Assembly (NCBI GenBank): GCA_947568835.1
Contig: OX387603.1
Location: forward strand, 1,786,201 to 1,850,200
Reading direction: 5' to 3'
DNA from: Protonemura montana
Taxonomy: Eukaryota; Arthropoda; Insecta; Plecoptera; Nemouridae
Length of the DNA: 64,000 nt
Part shown: piece by piece, positions 41,869 to 52,479 of the stretch
How positions within the stretch are numbered: the first letter of the stretch is position 1
Layout of the letters: every line of letters starts with the position of its first letter
Notes under the pieces: model-generated
The model's database searches: none
Told to the model about the DNA's origin: nothing
Seen by the model: the letters and a program-made list of their open reading frames with translations, nothing else
Program-made: the position numbers and the translations under genes

Positions 41869-44800
41869 CTGTTGGACAGAAACGGGGATTCTTGGATTGA
41901 CAGGATGGCATCACTTTGTGCTAGAAGCTGTTCAAGTCCCAAGCTACGTTGTCAGAGTATCGGGAAAGCCGTGCGAATCCTGGCGGGTTGGCAAAAGTTG
42001 TTTTCAAAAACACAATATGTTTTCTGCATCGCATTGGTTAGCAGATCTTGAAATAGGTTAGGTTAGGGTTGATTGTTGAGATTAGAACAAGGCCAGACTA
42101 TGAAACTAAAACGATTCTCAATTAGTGATCGACATTGACGGCGAGATGCGTGGGACAGGACAAAAATAACCTGGCACTAGCAAGCTTTAAGTAGAATGGT
42201 GAAACGCGCAAATATGTCTAGAGCTGTTTTGTGTCAAAATAGCACTCAGAGCGAACGAAATCATATGAAATCGCAGGTACGCTCTGGATAAATCAATGTG
42301 TGTTCTTTGGGAAATAACTTTTAGAGGACCATTTGTGTTCAAAAATGAAGATACTCGATCAAAGATGGCGCAGTGTTTTTTTTTTGACAAATAGTTTTGG
42401 AACAAAACGCGTCTGCTAGCACAATGTGAAATGGTTTGCGGTGCGATTGTTTTTCGTAGAGACACAATCAAACACGTGACTCGCGCAATGATGATTTCGT
42501 TTTTTTTAATGATTGGTATATTTTTCATAATTTGACAACATTCAGAAATGAACATGAAACCAATAAAAGGTGATAAATGTGACGGAAATTTAGACAGCGA
42601 TAAGAAGAAGAAAGTATTTTTGAACACATATGGGTAGGGACGAGGGTTTGTTTTGTGAGAACAGTTGGAGTGGAGGGACTGCTAGCTACACACTTAAAAC
42701 ATTCAAAATTTGCACTTTCATTTCGCCAGGATGCTCCTAAATTACTTAAAACGCACGTCATCAAGCAATCGCTTACTTTTCCCAATAAGAGATAGCAATA
42801 AAATAGGACATCCATGTTTGAGCTGCCTCTAAGTAAACTTTTGAAGCTACTAAATTTGAGCAAATTATGAGCCAATTCAGCAACTTTGTTAACACTCTGT
42901 CACTTAATAACGGTTCGTTAAAGACATCTATACTAGCACATAGAAAACATTTTTATATCCTTACCTAGCAGAACCTACAATTTAAATATTTCCCCATTCA
43001 ATATTACCTTCTTCATGTAGGTCTAACACATGTCGTACATAAATTTACACCGCGTAAGAAACTGAAGTACGTTGAACAATTACATTCTGATCTTATTAAT
43101 AACGAACATGCGGGAGGGAGATAATTGCTAAAGGGTTCACGAACTAACAGCATTAGACTTTAAAACACTAATAAATTATCAACATTTTTCTACCGTAATC
43201 TTAGATTGTAACTTTAGATCCTGTTTATGACTTGTTTTTCTAGCAGGTCAAGTCAGAGACGGGGAAGTGAACTCTGTCACTGGTTATGAACTGATGGGCG
43301 AGTGTTGATTGTCTTTCCTGATATTTCTCGCATACCGTTTCCTGACGGCAACTAACGAGTCATGTCATGCCGATACAACCATCCAACTTCATCCAACTTC
43401 ATCCAACTTCATCCAACTTCATCCACCTTCACACGGAACAGTTTGGCGTGTTGGAAACACCGGTCCTTGTTAGATCACCGAAGTTAAGCAACACTATGCT
43501 GGGTCAGGTATTGGATGGGTGACCGTCATACACATGACCAGTTCTGTTCGGGAGAGAGGTTGGAGAGATGAAAGTTAGTACAGCAACTTCACTCGCCTTG
43601 CTTATCAACCTCTCGACAGCATGGATTTGTGGAGGAATCCTGTTGTTCGCGTTGTACCGTCCTTCGGAAGGGACGTTAAGCCGGTGGTCCCCTTGGTCTT
43701 CAACAGGAGTAGGCTACGTGCCGGCACCGGGTTTACCTTCCTCCCTTCTAGGCTAGGTTAGGTTCATCATCATCCACTCATTCACCGACGCCATTAGACC
43801 AGTGCCGCATGACCAGATGTCAAAACAGTGCATCGTTAAACACCACAAAATATAAATAATTCAACTTTCATATGACACCCGCACTTGAGCAAGGGATGGG
43901 AGACAAGGGGTATACGCAAGGAGGGGGCACTGTACCCACTGTGACAGACCGTTCTCGCCACGCCACGTCAAGTGCACTTACCACTAAGAAATATAAGTGC
44001 TTTTAGTTATTTTTTATGGTGCCTCGCCCCGATCGACCTCCTGCTTGCGTATGCCATTTAAAAAACCTGCCTCTAGCCGTCGAAAAATGGTGCGATATCC
44101 ACATTGGATATAAAGGTTCGGCAAGAGTCCTAGCGCTAGTGCTAAACTGCATTCGCAAAATAATACCGATCAATTAATTTTACTACACCGATGAAAATAG
44201 AGTTGCTACCAGATGGCGTCACCGTCGTTTTGAGTTTTAAGAATTTGTATTTCGTTATTTCTCGCAAATTACTCGCACTTGAGCCTGGTTTACGCTAATT
44301 TAAACATCATTAAAGCTAATCTCAACGATTGATAAACGTGTTGCTGTATTTTGAGACGTATATCTTTAATTGTTGAGGTTTTTTGAAATGGACACCAGCA
44401 AGCGCCATCTGGTGGCACCTACCGTCACCACGTGTTGCCGGCCTCGTTTGCTCAGCAGTACATTTAACATAAGCGCTGACCCTTTGACATATAAACCTAA
44501 CGACATATCAAGAATCCCGAAGGTGGCCACCATTTTGTAACAAGACAGAGCGTAGCAGTGTGTAATGGTGGTTATAGTGAACTGATTTAGTGCATGGTGA
44601 CGACCGCGCGGTGCTGCGGTTGTAGGCTGAACCTTCGCTTGGCGGCTGCTGTCATCCCCTGGGCGAAGCTGACAGGTGGGCCTGATGACCACAACAATAC
44701 GCTTGCACAAAGACATGGCACAAGAGAATCCTTTAAGCTCAGAGCATTGAGGTCATCTACTACCTATAACTGGGACTAGCACAACCAACGTAGCTTGCAC

Positions 44801-47800
44801 AAAATCATAGCACAGCTGTGTTCTTAAATAATAATATATAAATAAAAACTCCCCGTCAGCTCTCAATGGCAAATCTATGACCAACCTAGACTTTGTTTGC
44901 CCTGCAGAGTAAAATTAGTGAAAATCTGCTAGAAAGACATGTCTATCAAGGAAAACGACGCCATATCCCGCAGCAAGGCAAATCTAGAGCTGTATTTCAG
45001 TCACACGAGTGTTAATACCGAACACTTGATTAAAAAGGAACAAATTAACGACTTCAAAATTCCAGTTTCAGAGAGATTCGAGACGGAAACCGTCCTACGC
45101 ATGCCCAGTGTGGAGTGATGATGTCATCGGTCCACATTCAACGCAGGGTCGGGCATGCGAATAACTGTTTTAGACACAAATCTAATCTCTCCGTAGCTGA
45201 AAAATTGAAAGAAAAACCGGCAGAGAAAACAGGAAATCCGCCATCAGCTGTCCTGTGGTTGATAAAATAAGCAACAATCAGGTTGCAGTGTTTTTTTGGT
45301 TTTCTAGCATTTCCACTAGGGAGCTCAAACCAGCAAGCGGATGATGGAAAGGGTGATCCCTTATCCCAACCCCGCGAAAGCTGGAATATGTGTGTCCGGA
45401 TAGCTCAGTTGGTAGAGCACCCGACCGGCAATTGGGAGGTCCAGACTTCGTATCCCTGTTCGGTTGCACATTTTTCCAGTCTAGCTTCCTTTCCAACAAT
45501 CAGGTTGTCCAATCTGTTGCGACCAATTTGGGAGTCGATACATCAGCAAAGTTGTCATGGGGATAGAATTGTAATTTCTGAGAACTGTTCGCCTTGCAAA
45601 CAGCAGCGATGAAGAGGTGATAGATGTTGGACGCAATTACAAACTCCCTGGCTTTACCTTGTGAATCACGACGTGGCTGTTGTGCTCCATGCGACGGCGA
45701 CCCCCCTGGTCCTGGAGGTACTGCCTCACCGCTCAGTCCTGACACGGGACGTTGCTCATCCAACAGCTGCTCTTCACCACCCTGGCTTGACACTGAAGTG
45801 CGAGATGTTGCCTTGGTCATCCCTGACGGCCGCGTACTGCCCTGTAAGATCAGGGTGCAGTGTCTTAAAGATCCCATCAATATTGGAAGGTCAGGGTATA
45901 GGGCTTAGTAGGATCACCCCTATGTTTGAACCGAACGGTTTGGCGCGTTGGAAACATTGGTTCTCGTTAGATCACCGGAGTTAAGCAATACTGCGCTGAG
46001 TCAGGTACTGAATGGGTGACCATCATACACATGACCAGTTCTGTTTGGGAGAGAGGTTGGAGGGATGAAAGTTAAGCAACACTGCGCTGGGTCAGGTATT
46101 GGATGGGTGACTATCACATACATGACCAGTTCTGTTCGGGAGAGAGGTTGGAGGGATGAAAGTTAAGCAACACTACGCTGGGTCAGGTATTGGGTGGGTG
46201 ACCATCATACACATGACCAGTTCTGTTCGGGAGAGAGGTTGGAGGGATGAAAGTTAGTACAGCAACTTCACTCGCCTTGCTTATCAACCTCTCGACAGCA
46301 TGGATTTGTGGAGGAATCCTGTTGTTCACGTTGTACCGTCCTTCGGAAGGGACGTTAAGCCGGTGGTCCCCTTGGTCTTCGACAGGAGTAGGCTACGTGC
46401 CGATACCGGGTTTTCCCTCCTCCCTTCTAGACTAGGTCAGGTTCATCATCATCCACTCATTCACCGACGCCATTAGACCAGTGCCACATGATCAGATGTC
46501 AAAACAGTGCGTCGTTAAACACCACAAATCAATCAATCAACCCTATGTTGAATTTGAAGGAAAAGGTTTGAGCAGTAGTGTTTGGATAGGTCATGATTTT
46601 GTTGCCTTGTGGCAATCCTGGTATCGAATGGTTTAGCAAGCGAGCGATCGATTGCATCGAGGGAAGAGATCGTGAAGAAGTCTTGCGGTTGTTGAAGAAC
46701 AAACTGGAAGAGATGATAAAGACGCCATCCTAGAGACGGTATACCACACAACATCAATGGTACGAACGACTAAAACAACGCTAGTGATCGTGCAGGTGCC
46801 GCACTTGCATTGACCTGGCGTTGTCTTGAAGACCAATCAGATTCATTGTCAACATTCAACAGGTGTTTGCAGCTCGGCACCTGTCACGTTATCTACAACT
46901 AACAGCAACCACGTGATGGCTTCTACTTGCGTTAGCTACCTGTTGGTTTTGAGCATTACGATTGGCGGTTTTAGGGAGAGTAGTCGACTAGAAGAGAGGA
47001 AAGAGATTATGTTTATCTACGAAATAACGGCGTAAAGCGAGGGAGGGAGAGAGAGGTTCTAAAGCGAGCGAGGGACAGAAATAAACAAGACAGATCGGAG
47101 AAGTACATGGCATTTTGTAAAAGTTTTCTTGCCATACTCAAGCGAAGGTTCAAGTGACAATCTATTGACAAAATACATTAGTTTTTAAGTTATTGACTCT
47201 GATTATTTTATTTAGATGCATTTAGGAAGCTTGAACTTGGTAATTGTTATAATTTTTTGTGGTTCTTTTGCTATCTGAAAATTGTCAGGACTGCTCTTAC
47301 CCTTGATAAAGTAACAGGTACAAGTTACGAAACGTTGGGAAATTTAGTTGTTCTTCACTTAGCATTCAAAACCCAGTTGAAATAGTTTTTATTAAAACTA
47401 GTGCTAAGTTTAGATCAAGTAGACATGAGTCTAAGAATTAACATTTCTTTTATGTTCATCGCCTTATAAAATGTTCGGCCCACGTCCTCTTGAGCGCGAG
47501 CGATACTGGCACATTACATAACTTCATGGTAGCGATTCTAAACGTACTCTGTTAACAGGCTTAACTGCGCTGTAACCTAAAAATACTTTGTGAATCCAGA
47601 AGCAAAATAAAGATGACTTTAGCATAATATCTTTATTGTGAATCAAAGAAATGTGACTTGAAGTGGATGAGCGTAACACCTGTTCTCATCAAGTCGCAGC
47701 TCCGACGCTCACACCGAACAGTTTGGCGTGTTAGAAACACCGGTTCTCGTGAGATCACCGAAGTTAAGCAACACTGAGCTGAGTCAGGTATTGAATGGGT

Positions 47801-49663
47801 GACCATCATACACATGACCAGTTCTGTTCGGGAGAGAGGTTGGAGGGATGAAAGTTAGTACAGCAACTTCACTCGCCTTGCTTATCAACCTCTCGACAGC
47901 ATGGATTTGTGGAGGAATCCTGTTGTTCACGTTGTACCGTCCTTCGGAAGGGACGTTAAGCCGGTGGTCCCCTTGGTCTTCGACAGGAGTAGGCTACGTG
48001 CCGGCACCAAGTTTCCCCTCCCCCCTTCTAGGCTAAGTTAGGTTCATCTTCATCATCATCCACTCATTCACCGACACCATAAGACCAGCGCCGCATGACC
48101 AGATGTCAAAACAGCGAGTCCTTAAACGCCAATAAAAAAATAAAAATATATCCAACGCTTACCTGCATCCTGAATGCGACGATCTCCGCGATAAGCCTCC
48201 TGTCCTCCTCCTGCGAGTCTCCCATCAAAGTGAGCGCACTGTCGTTCACCTCTATGATGTGTTCCCGACCATCTTTGCCCACCAGCACCTCGATAGCGCA
48301 AAGCTCCAAACCACCAAACACTTCTGACACCTCGTCGATCCACAGCTTGTAGCGGTCTGTCATCTGGATCTGCTCGAGGATCGCTGAGCCGGTGTTGGTC
48401 TTCCAGTTGCCCGAGATGGACTTACGCCTGCGAGGGGCGATCATCAACATGTCAGGGACAAGATGGTAGAGACCAGAAGGTGAACTCATGGACTGTCTTA
48501 TTGGTAAAAAGTTCTTCACTGAAAGGTTTGGTGTCTTGGAAACACCGGTTGTCATGAGATTACCATAGGTGACCATCATACACATGACCAGTTCTGTGCG
48601 GGAGAGAGGTTGGAGGGATGAAAGTTAAGCAACACTGTGCTGGGTCAGGTATTGGATAGGTGACCATCATACACATGACCAGTTCTGTGCGGGAGATAGG
48701 TTGGAGGGATGACAGTTAAGCAACACTGTGCTGGGTCAGGTATTGGATAAGTGACCATCATACACATGGCCAGTTCTGTGCGGGAGATAGGTTGGAGGGA
48801 TGACAGTTAAGCAACACTGCGCTGGGTCAGGTATTGGATGGGTGACCATCATACACATGACCAGTTCTGTTCGGGAGAGAGGTTGGAGGGATGAAAGTTA
48901 AGCAACACTGCGCTGGGTCAGGTATTGGATGGGTGACCATCATACACATGACCAGTTCTGTTCGGGAGAGAGGTTGGAGGGATGAAAGTTAAGCAACACT
49001 GCGCTGAGTCAGGTATTGGATGGGTGACCATCATACACATGACCAGTTCTGTTCGGGAGAGAGGTTGGAGGGATGAAAATTAAGCAACACTGCGCTGAGT
49101 CAGGTATTGGATGGGTGACCATCATACACATGACCAGTTCTGTTCGGGAGAGGTTGGAGGGATGAAAGTTAAGCAACACTGCGCTGAGTCAGGTATTGGA
49201 TGGGTGACCATCATACACACGACCAGTTCTGTTCGGGAGAGAGGTTGGAGGGATGAAAGTTAGTACAGCAACTTCACTCGCCTTGCTTATCAACCTCTCG
49301 ACAGCATGGATTTGTGGAGGAATCCTGTTGTTCGCGTTGTACCGTCCTTCGGAAGGGACGTTAAGCCGGTGGTCCCCTTGGTCTTCGACAGGAGTAGGCT
49401 ACGTGCCGGCACCGGGTTTCCCCTCCTCCCTTCTAGGCCAGGTGTGTGTTTACTTACATGAAAGCCTTGTAGTTCTGTCCGATCTTCTGGACGTGAATGT
49501 CATACTTTGAGTCAACGTATGGCTCGGTGGTACAATACGTGTTGGAAACTGCTACGACCGAGGCGAGGTCCTGGTAGTCGCCGATTGTGTCCACCTTTAC
49601 CTTGCCTAGGCCGCTGTGCGCATGTCCCACTTTGAAGACGACAGGGAACCTTGCCGAGCTCAG
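41651..49663 (-). CDS. Syn: Synapsin, C-terminal part (last 4 exons)
   Basis: Gene-level entry. Exons on the minus strand: 49663-49458, 48427-48163, 45841-45658, 41868-41651; phases agree (2, 0, 1) and total 873 bp, i.e. 290 residues and a stop. Exons 1-2 give the second half of the conserved C domain, with [57 protein letters not shown] and [20 protein letters not shown], all hallmarks of synapsin's ATP-grasp-like fold. Exons 3-4 give a Ser/Gln/Pro-rich linker and the closing [16 protein letters not shown], the E-domain-like tail. Synapsins tether and cluster synaptic vesicles at presynaptic terminals and bind ATP. The A and B domains and first half of C are not found in the window and should lie to the right. 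Introns carry SINEs close to the splice sites. Confidence 0.93.
41869..43376. other. Synapsin last intron, unassigned part
   Basis: AT-rich; minus frames of 146 and 116 codons at 42187-42875 are low-complexity AT translation without a recognisable family. Confidence 0.45.
43377..43426. repeat. 11-bp tandem repeat
   Basis: Four to five copies of catccaacttc directly before a SINE head. Confidence 0.9.
43434..43850 (+). mobile_element. 5S-derived SINE, full length, single segment
   Basis: The clearest complete monomer: head gaacagtttggcgtgttgga, then aacaccggtccttgttagat caccgaag and ttggatgggtgacc (5S-like), one 91-bp segment, unique tail, and end gtgcatcgttaaacaccac. No 3' poly(A). It is in synapsin's last intron, antisense. 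Confidence 0.9.
43851..45270. other. Synapsin last intron, right part
   Basis: No gene. Near 44205 and 44405 two inverted fragments (ccagatggcgtcaccgtc; gccatctggtggcacctaccgtcacc) and the shared taaacg/cgattgataaac motif (also near 8660) suggest an old repeat. Frames at 44366-44779 are not recognisable. Confidence 0.45.
45272..45507. mobile_element. tRNA-containing insertion with 14-bp target-site duplications
   Basis: caacaatcaggttg occurs at 45272-45285 and 45494-45507, flanking a 208-bp insert. At the left junction is a T7 run, so if retroposed the element lies on the minus strand with a short A tail. Inside, on the plus strand, is a tRNA-like sequence (45394-45468). No poly(A) is seen at the right end. 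Confidence 0.7.
45394..45468 (+). pseudogene. tRNA-like sequence (degenerate)
   Basis: Perfect A box TAGCTCAGTTGG (45401-45412) and D arm; anticodon arm CCCGA-CCGGCAA-TTGGG (anticodon position GGC); B box decayed to ACTTCGTATCC (45445-45455). The acceptor ends pair poorly. A tRNA pseudogene or SINE head, not a working tRNA. Confidence 0.65.
45658..45841 (-). CDS. Syn: Synapsin exon (linker)
   Basis: 184 bp; acceptor TGATCTTACAG|GGC and donor CACAAG|GTAAAG; phase 0 in, 1 out. Encodes [20 protein letters not shown], then a Gly/Pro/Ser-rich stretch to [12 protein letters not shown] is a plausible basophilic kinase site (inference). Assignment relies on phase fit and position. Confidence 0.82.
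45931..46541 (+). mobile_element. 5S-derived SINE with 3-4 segments, complete tail
   Basis: Head gaacggtttggcgcgttgga, three to four 91-bp segments, full tail, and end gtcgttaaacaccacaaatc with (aatc)n. Lies about 90 bp upstream of the synapsin linker exon acceptor, antisense. Confidence 0.9.
46542..47164. other. Synapsin intron, unassigned
   Basis: No recognised gene. Frames of 67-74 codons at 46533-47035 lack family resemblance. Confidence 0.4.
47165..47437. mobile_element. Family A repeat, single-arm copy
   Basis: gaccctgatt-type start (ttattgactctgattatttt), then ggactgctcttacccttgat, aagtaacaggtacaagttac and ending atcaagtagacatgagtct. The left arm of the foldback is absent, but the left flank matches 6031-6150. 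Confidence 0.75.
47712..48142 (+). mobile_element. 5S-derived SINE, full length
   Basis: Head accgaacagtttggcgtgtt, one segment, tail, ending gagtccttaaacgccaataa followed by an A-rich stretch that runs up to the synapsin donor at 48163. Confidence 0.9.
48163..48427 (-). CDS. Syn: Synapsin exon (C domain, WKTNTGSA block)
   Basis: 265 bp; acceptor GCCCCTCGCAG|G and donor ATGCAG|GTAAGC; phase 2 in, 0 out. Encodes [40 protein letters not shown], and the [14 protein letters not shown] block to AFRMQ. SINE copies sit on both sides: one ends about 20 bp past the donor, another starts about 90 bp before the acceptor. Confidence 0.95.
48520..49443 (+). mobile_element. 5S-derived SINE with about 8 segments, truncated tail
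   Basis: Head gaaaggtttggtgtcttgga; eight 91-bp segments in which the first three share gtgcgggag; tail stops at cttctaggccaggt, 15 bp before the synapsin exon at 49458. It occupies nearly all of that intron. Confidence 0.9.
49458..49663 (-). CDS. Syn: Synapsin exon (C domain, GHAHSG block)
   Basis: 206 bp; acceptor TATGTTCCAG|CTG and donor TTCAT|GTAAGT; phase 0 in, 2 out. Encodes [20 protein letters not shown] through YKAFM. The tail of a SINE (ending 49443) lies 15 bp from the donor. Confidence 0.93.
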
Positions 49664-49739
49664 CTGGAACATAGGGAAGACATGTGGGGCTCAAACAACT
49701 AGCCGATAAGAAATCCGAGATGTTCCTATGATTTAAATG

Positions 49740-49882
49740 CTTTTTAGATGAAATCTTATCTTTTCATTACAAACACTTGCAATGCGCGGGGAATTTTATT
49801 ATTATCAACACTATAAACGTGTCAAAAATGGGTATCCATTTTTGAGACGGTTATAGTGTTCATAATAATAAAATTTAAATGC
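49740..49882. mobile_element. Foldback element, family B
   Basis: tttagatgaaatcttatctt..., then attttattattatcaacact and its inverted partner agtgttcataataataaaat around gtcaaaaatgggtatccatttttgac. Confidence 0.72.
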
Positions 49883-49996
49883 TAATTATAAAGTTTTTTA
49901 AACACATTTTCAACTAATTTTGAATATTTTCCAGCGGTTACAGCCACGAATACCTGATAAACCCATTCACAGCACGGCCTCTTCGAAAAAACTGAA

Positions 49997-50085
49997 AAAC
50001 AGGTTCTCTCAAGATGGCGGTCTTGGCTTCAAAATGTCTCCATGGCAACCGCTATCCAGGTTATTTGAGATAACCCAACACAACC
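49997..50085. repeat. Second single-unit relative of the 41-bp minisatellite (inverted)
   Basis: tctcaagatggcggtcttgg, cttcaaaatgtctccatggc, aaccgctatccaggttattt gaga. Inverted match to 39262-39350; the last part equals the inverted 41-bp core. Confidence 0.7.
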
Positions 50086-50089
50086 CACA

Positions 50090-51050
50090 CAATGATTACA
50101 TGCATTACGACCGGTCATTATTTCAGGATAGGAACAAGGGATATATTCCTCAGGTAAAGCGACGCATGCGCATGCAGTGGACGGCCTAACAGTTCGTGAT
50201 CCCAACCTGACTCAATATGATTGGGTTTAATATAGGGTTGCCATAATAACAATTTCGGAAGTCGTGACAAATTTTAACAAACGAAAAGTAGTTAGGCCGG
50301 AGGCTCGGGGGACAGAGAGAGCCCCCCAAAAAATAAGGGTGTGGATGTGGGAACAGGATTTGAGGGCCATTTTCAGCAAATTTACGCGTTTTAGATATAT
50401 TAAGAGTTTTCTTTGCACTTGAAATCCTGAGTCATATTTATGCATCAAATTTCAATTTATGAGCAGGAAATTTAGGTAAAATTCGTATAAATATTTGGAA
50501 AAAAATAATTTAACCATGGTTTTAAAATTTGTTTATGGGCGACAGTTCACGTACAATCATAATGTCATTGGCACAATTAGAGGAACAATTAGCTATTTAT
50601 AAGAACAATGCAAATGCAATGTTCGATTTCACGACTTTTGTAAAGAAAATTATGATCGAGCGGGACTTTTGAGTGAAAAGCGGGACGTATGGTAATCCTA
50701 GTTTAATATCCTTGAAGTTTGGTCTAGAGTGGAAATCATGAGGAGATCAAAACTTTGGTGGAGTTAAGACACTTACAAAACGGCACACATAGATATTTAA
50801 CAAATACACGATGGATAAAGTTGAATCCATTTCGAAGAGAATTACAAATCTTAGCTGATTAACCCAATGAAAACCAAGCAAAAACAAATGTGAAACGTCA
50901 CGGCCAAGTTGTCTGTACGTCACGATTTCAACATTTCCCGAGTGCTTCACTGTCAAACTGGCACGATGCAACAAGTTCACTGAGTCGCCGCCAGGTGGCA
51001 GCAACAGTGACAGCAGCAATATCGATAAACTTCATGCCGCCCCAACATCT
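50090..51050. other. Unassigned sequence before tRNA-Asn
   Basis: AT-rich, no gene recognised; presumably synapsin intron. Confidence 0.45.
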
Positions 51051-51067
51051 GCCTCCGTGGCGCAATT

Positions 51068-51107
<40 letters not shown>

Positions 51108-51124
51108 GAGTCCACCCGGGGGCG
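51051..51124 (+). tRNA. tRNA-Asn: tRNA-Asn (anticodon GTT)
   Basis: Complete cloverleaf: acceptor GCCTCCG/CGGGGGC with discriminator G, D arm GGCGCAATTGGTTAGCGC, anticodon arm TTCGG-CTGTTAA-CCGAA (anticodon GTT), variable AGGTT, T arm GGTGG-TTCGAGT-CCACC. It is close to animal tRNA-Asn as I recall it. T5 at 51129-51133 is the terminator. No intron. Probably nested in a synapsin intron on the opposite strand. Confidence 0.96.
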
Positions 51125-51305
51125 GTTCTTTTTGTTTTTACTCACAAGCTTCAAATCAATTTTAATCATAGTATTTTTCATTTGCCAAAGTTCCTGTTGC
51201 ATCCTTGCTAGTTATTACTTAAATATCATTGAATATTTATTTAACGCCTTAGCAAAAATAGCAAACGTTCTCTGGCTTTCGCTGAACTTTAAAATTTTTC
51301 GTTGT

Positions 51306-51776
51306 GGCATGTCCTGGCATGTCCTGGCATGTCATGGCATGGCATGGCATGGCATGGCACGGCATGGCATGGCATGGCAAGGCATGGCATGGCATGGCAT
51401 GGCATGGCAAGGCATGGCATGGCATGGCATGGCATGGCATGGCATGGCAAGGCATGGCATGGCATGTACTGGCATTTCCTGGCATGTCCTGGCATGGCAT
51501 GGCATGGCATGGCATGGTATGGCATGGCATGGCATGGCAAGGCATGGCATGGCAAGGCATGGCAAGGCAAGGCATAGCATGGCATGGCATGGCATGGCAT
51601 GGCATGGCATGGCATGGCAAGGCATGGCATGGCAAGGCATGGCATGGCAAGGCATGGCAAGGCAAGGCATGGCAAGGCATGGCAAGGCAAGGCAAGGCAT
51701 AGCATGGCATGGCATGGCATGGCATTTCCTGGCATGTCCTGGCATGTCCTGGCATGTCCTGACATGTCCTGGAATG
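51306..51776. repeat. GGCAT satellite, second array, with GGCATGTCCT units
   Basis: About 95 units in the same orientation as 6857-8394, but with a 10-bp variant ggcatgtcct clustered at the left end, in the middle (about 51466-51495) and at the right end (six in a row). Open frames of 132-243 codons are shadows. Confidence 0.97.
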
Positions 51777-52479
51777 TCCTCGCTGCAATTGCATGGTCTA
51801 AATGAAAAAAAAATCATCTTGTACTTCACTGAATTCCATTCCGAGCCTCTGAGCAGCCTCTAAATACCAAGCCATGCTGCTCACACATCAAAAGATTGAA
51901 GAACTCGATAAACATTCGGTGACAAAATAAATAAATAATTATCCGCATCCTGCCTGTTGTCACATTCACTTCTCAAACACCCCCTTGTGTATATTCGCGA
52001 AATCCGCCATTACGTCACTTGCTTTCTGTGAATTCTGTTATCAAACCAAGAAAGGACTTCTTTCATTGGGGCCCCACCCGAGCGACACCTGTTTGCAACT
52101 CTCGGCGAAACTAACAGCTTGTACGGGTACACATGGGTGTGGGCGAAAACGATTAAAATGTGGGAGAATCACCTGACAATCTTTCTGATATTACAGTTAA
52201 GATTGGTATTATCGGAGAACAAAACTTGGGAGCTAAAATCAAACTGTCAAAGTTCTCTTTGTCAAAAGCACCGCACAAGAGAGTAAAGTCGAAGAATTAT
52301 TCTCTTCTGTCGTCCATCATCCCACTAAGAATACCGGTTGATGATTTTGCTCGCGGTCAACTTTGATTCTTCAAGCTTCGGATGTTTTAAACGACCTAAT
52401 CGTCGAACCTTGTCAACGAAATAATACGTTGCTGTGAAATCTGATTTTAATTCCAAATGCTGGAAACGGGCCTGGGATC
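51777..52479. other. Unassigned sequence
   Basis: No recognised gene; 63- and 68-codon frames lack family resemblance. tgctgtgaaatctgatttta near 52430 resembles a motif at 10593 (gttgtgaaatctgattgaaa) adjacent to the other array cluster. Confidence 0.4.

Noticed and set aside
42187-42875. Minus-strand frames of 146 and 116 codons in the last synapsin intron
   Set aside because: AT-driven composition (Phe/Ser/Leu/Lys), no domain, no splice fit with synapsin.
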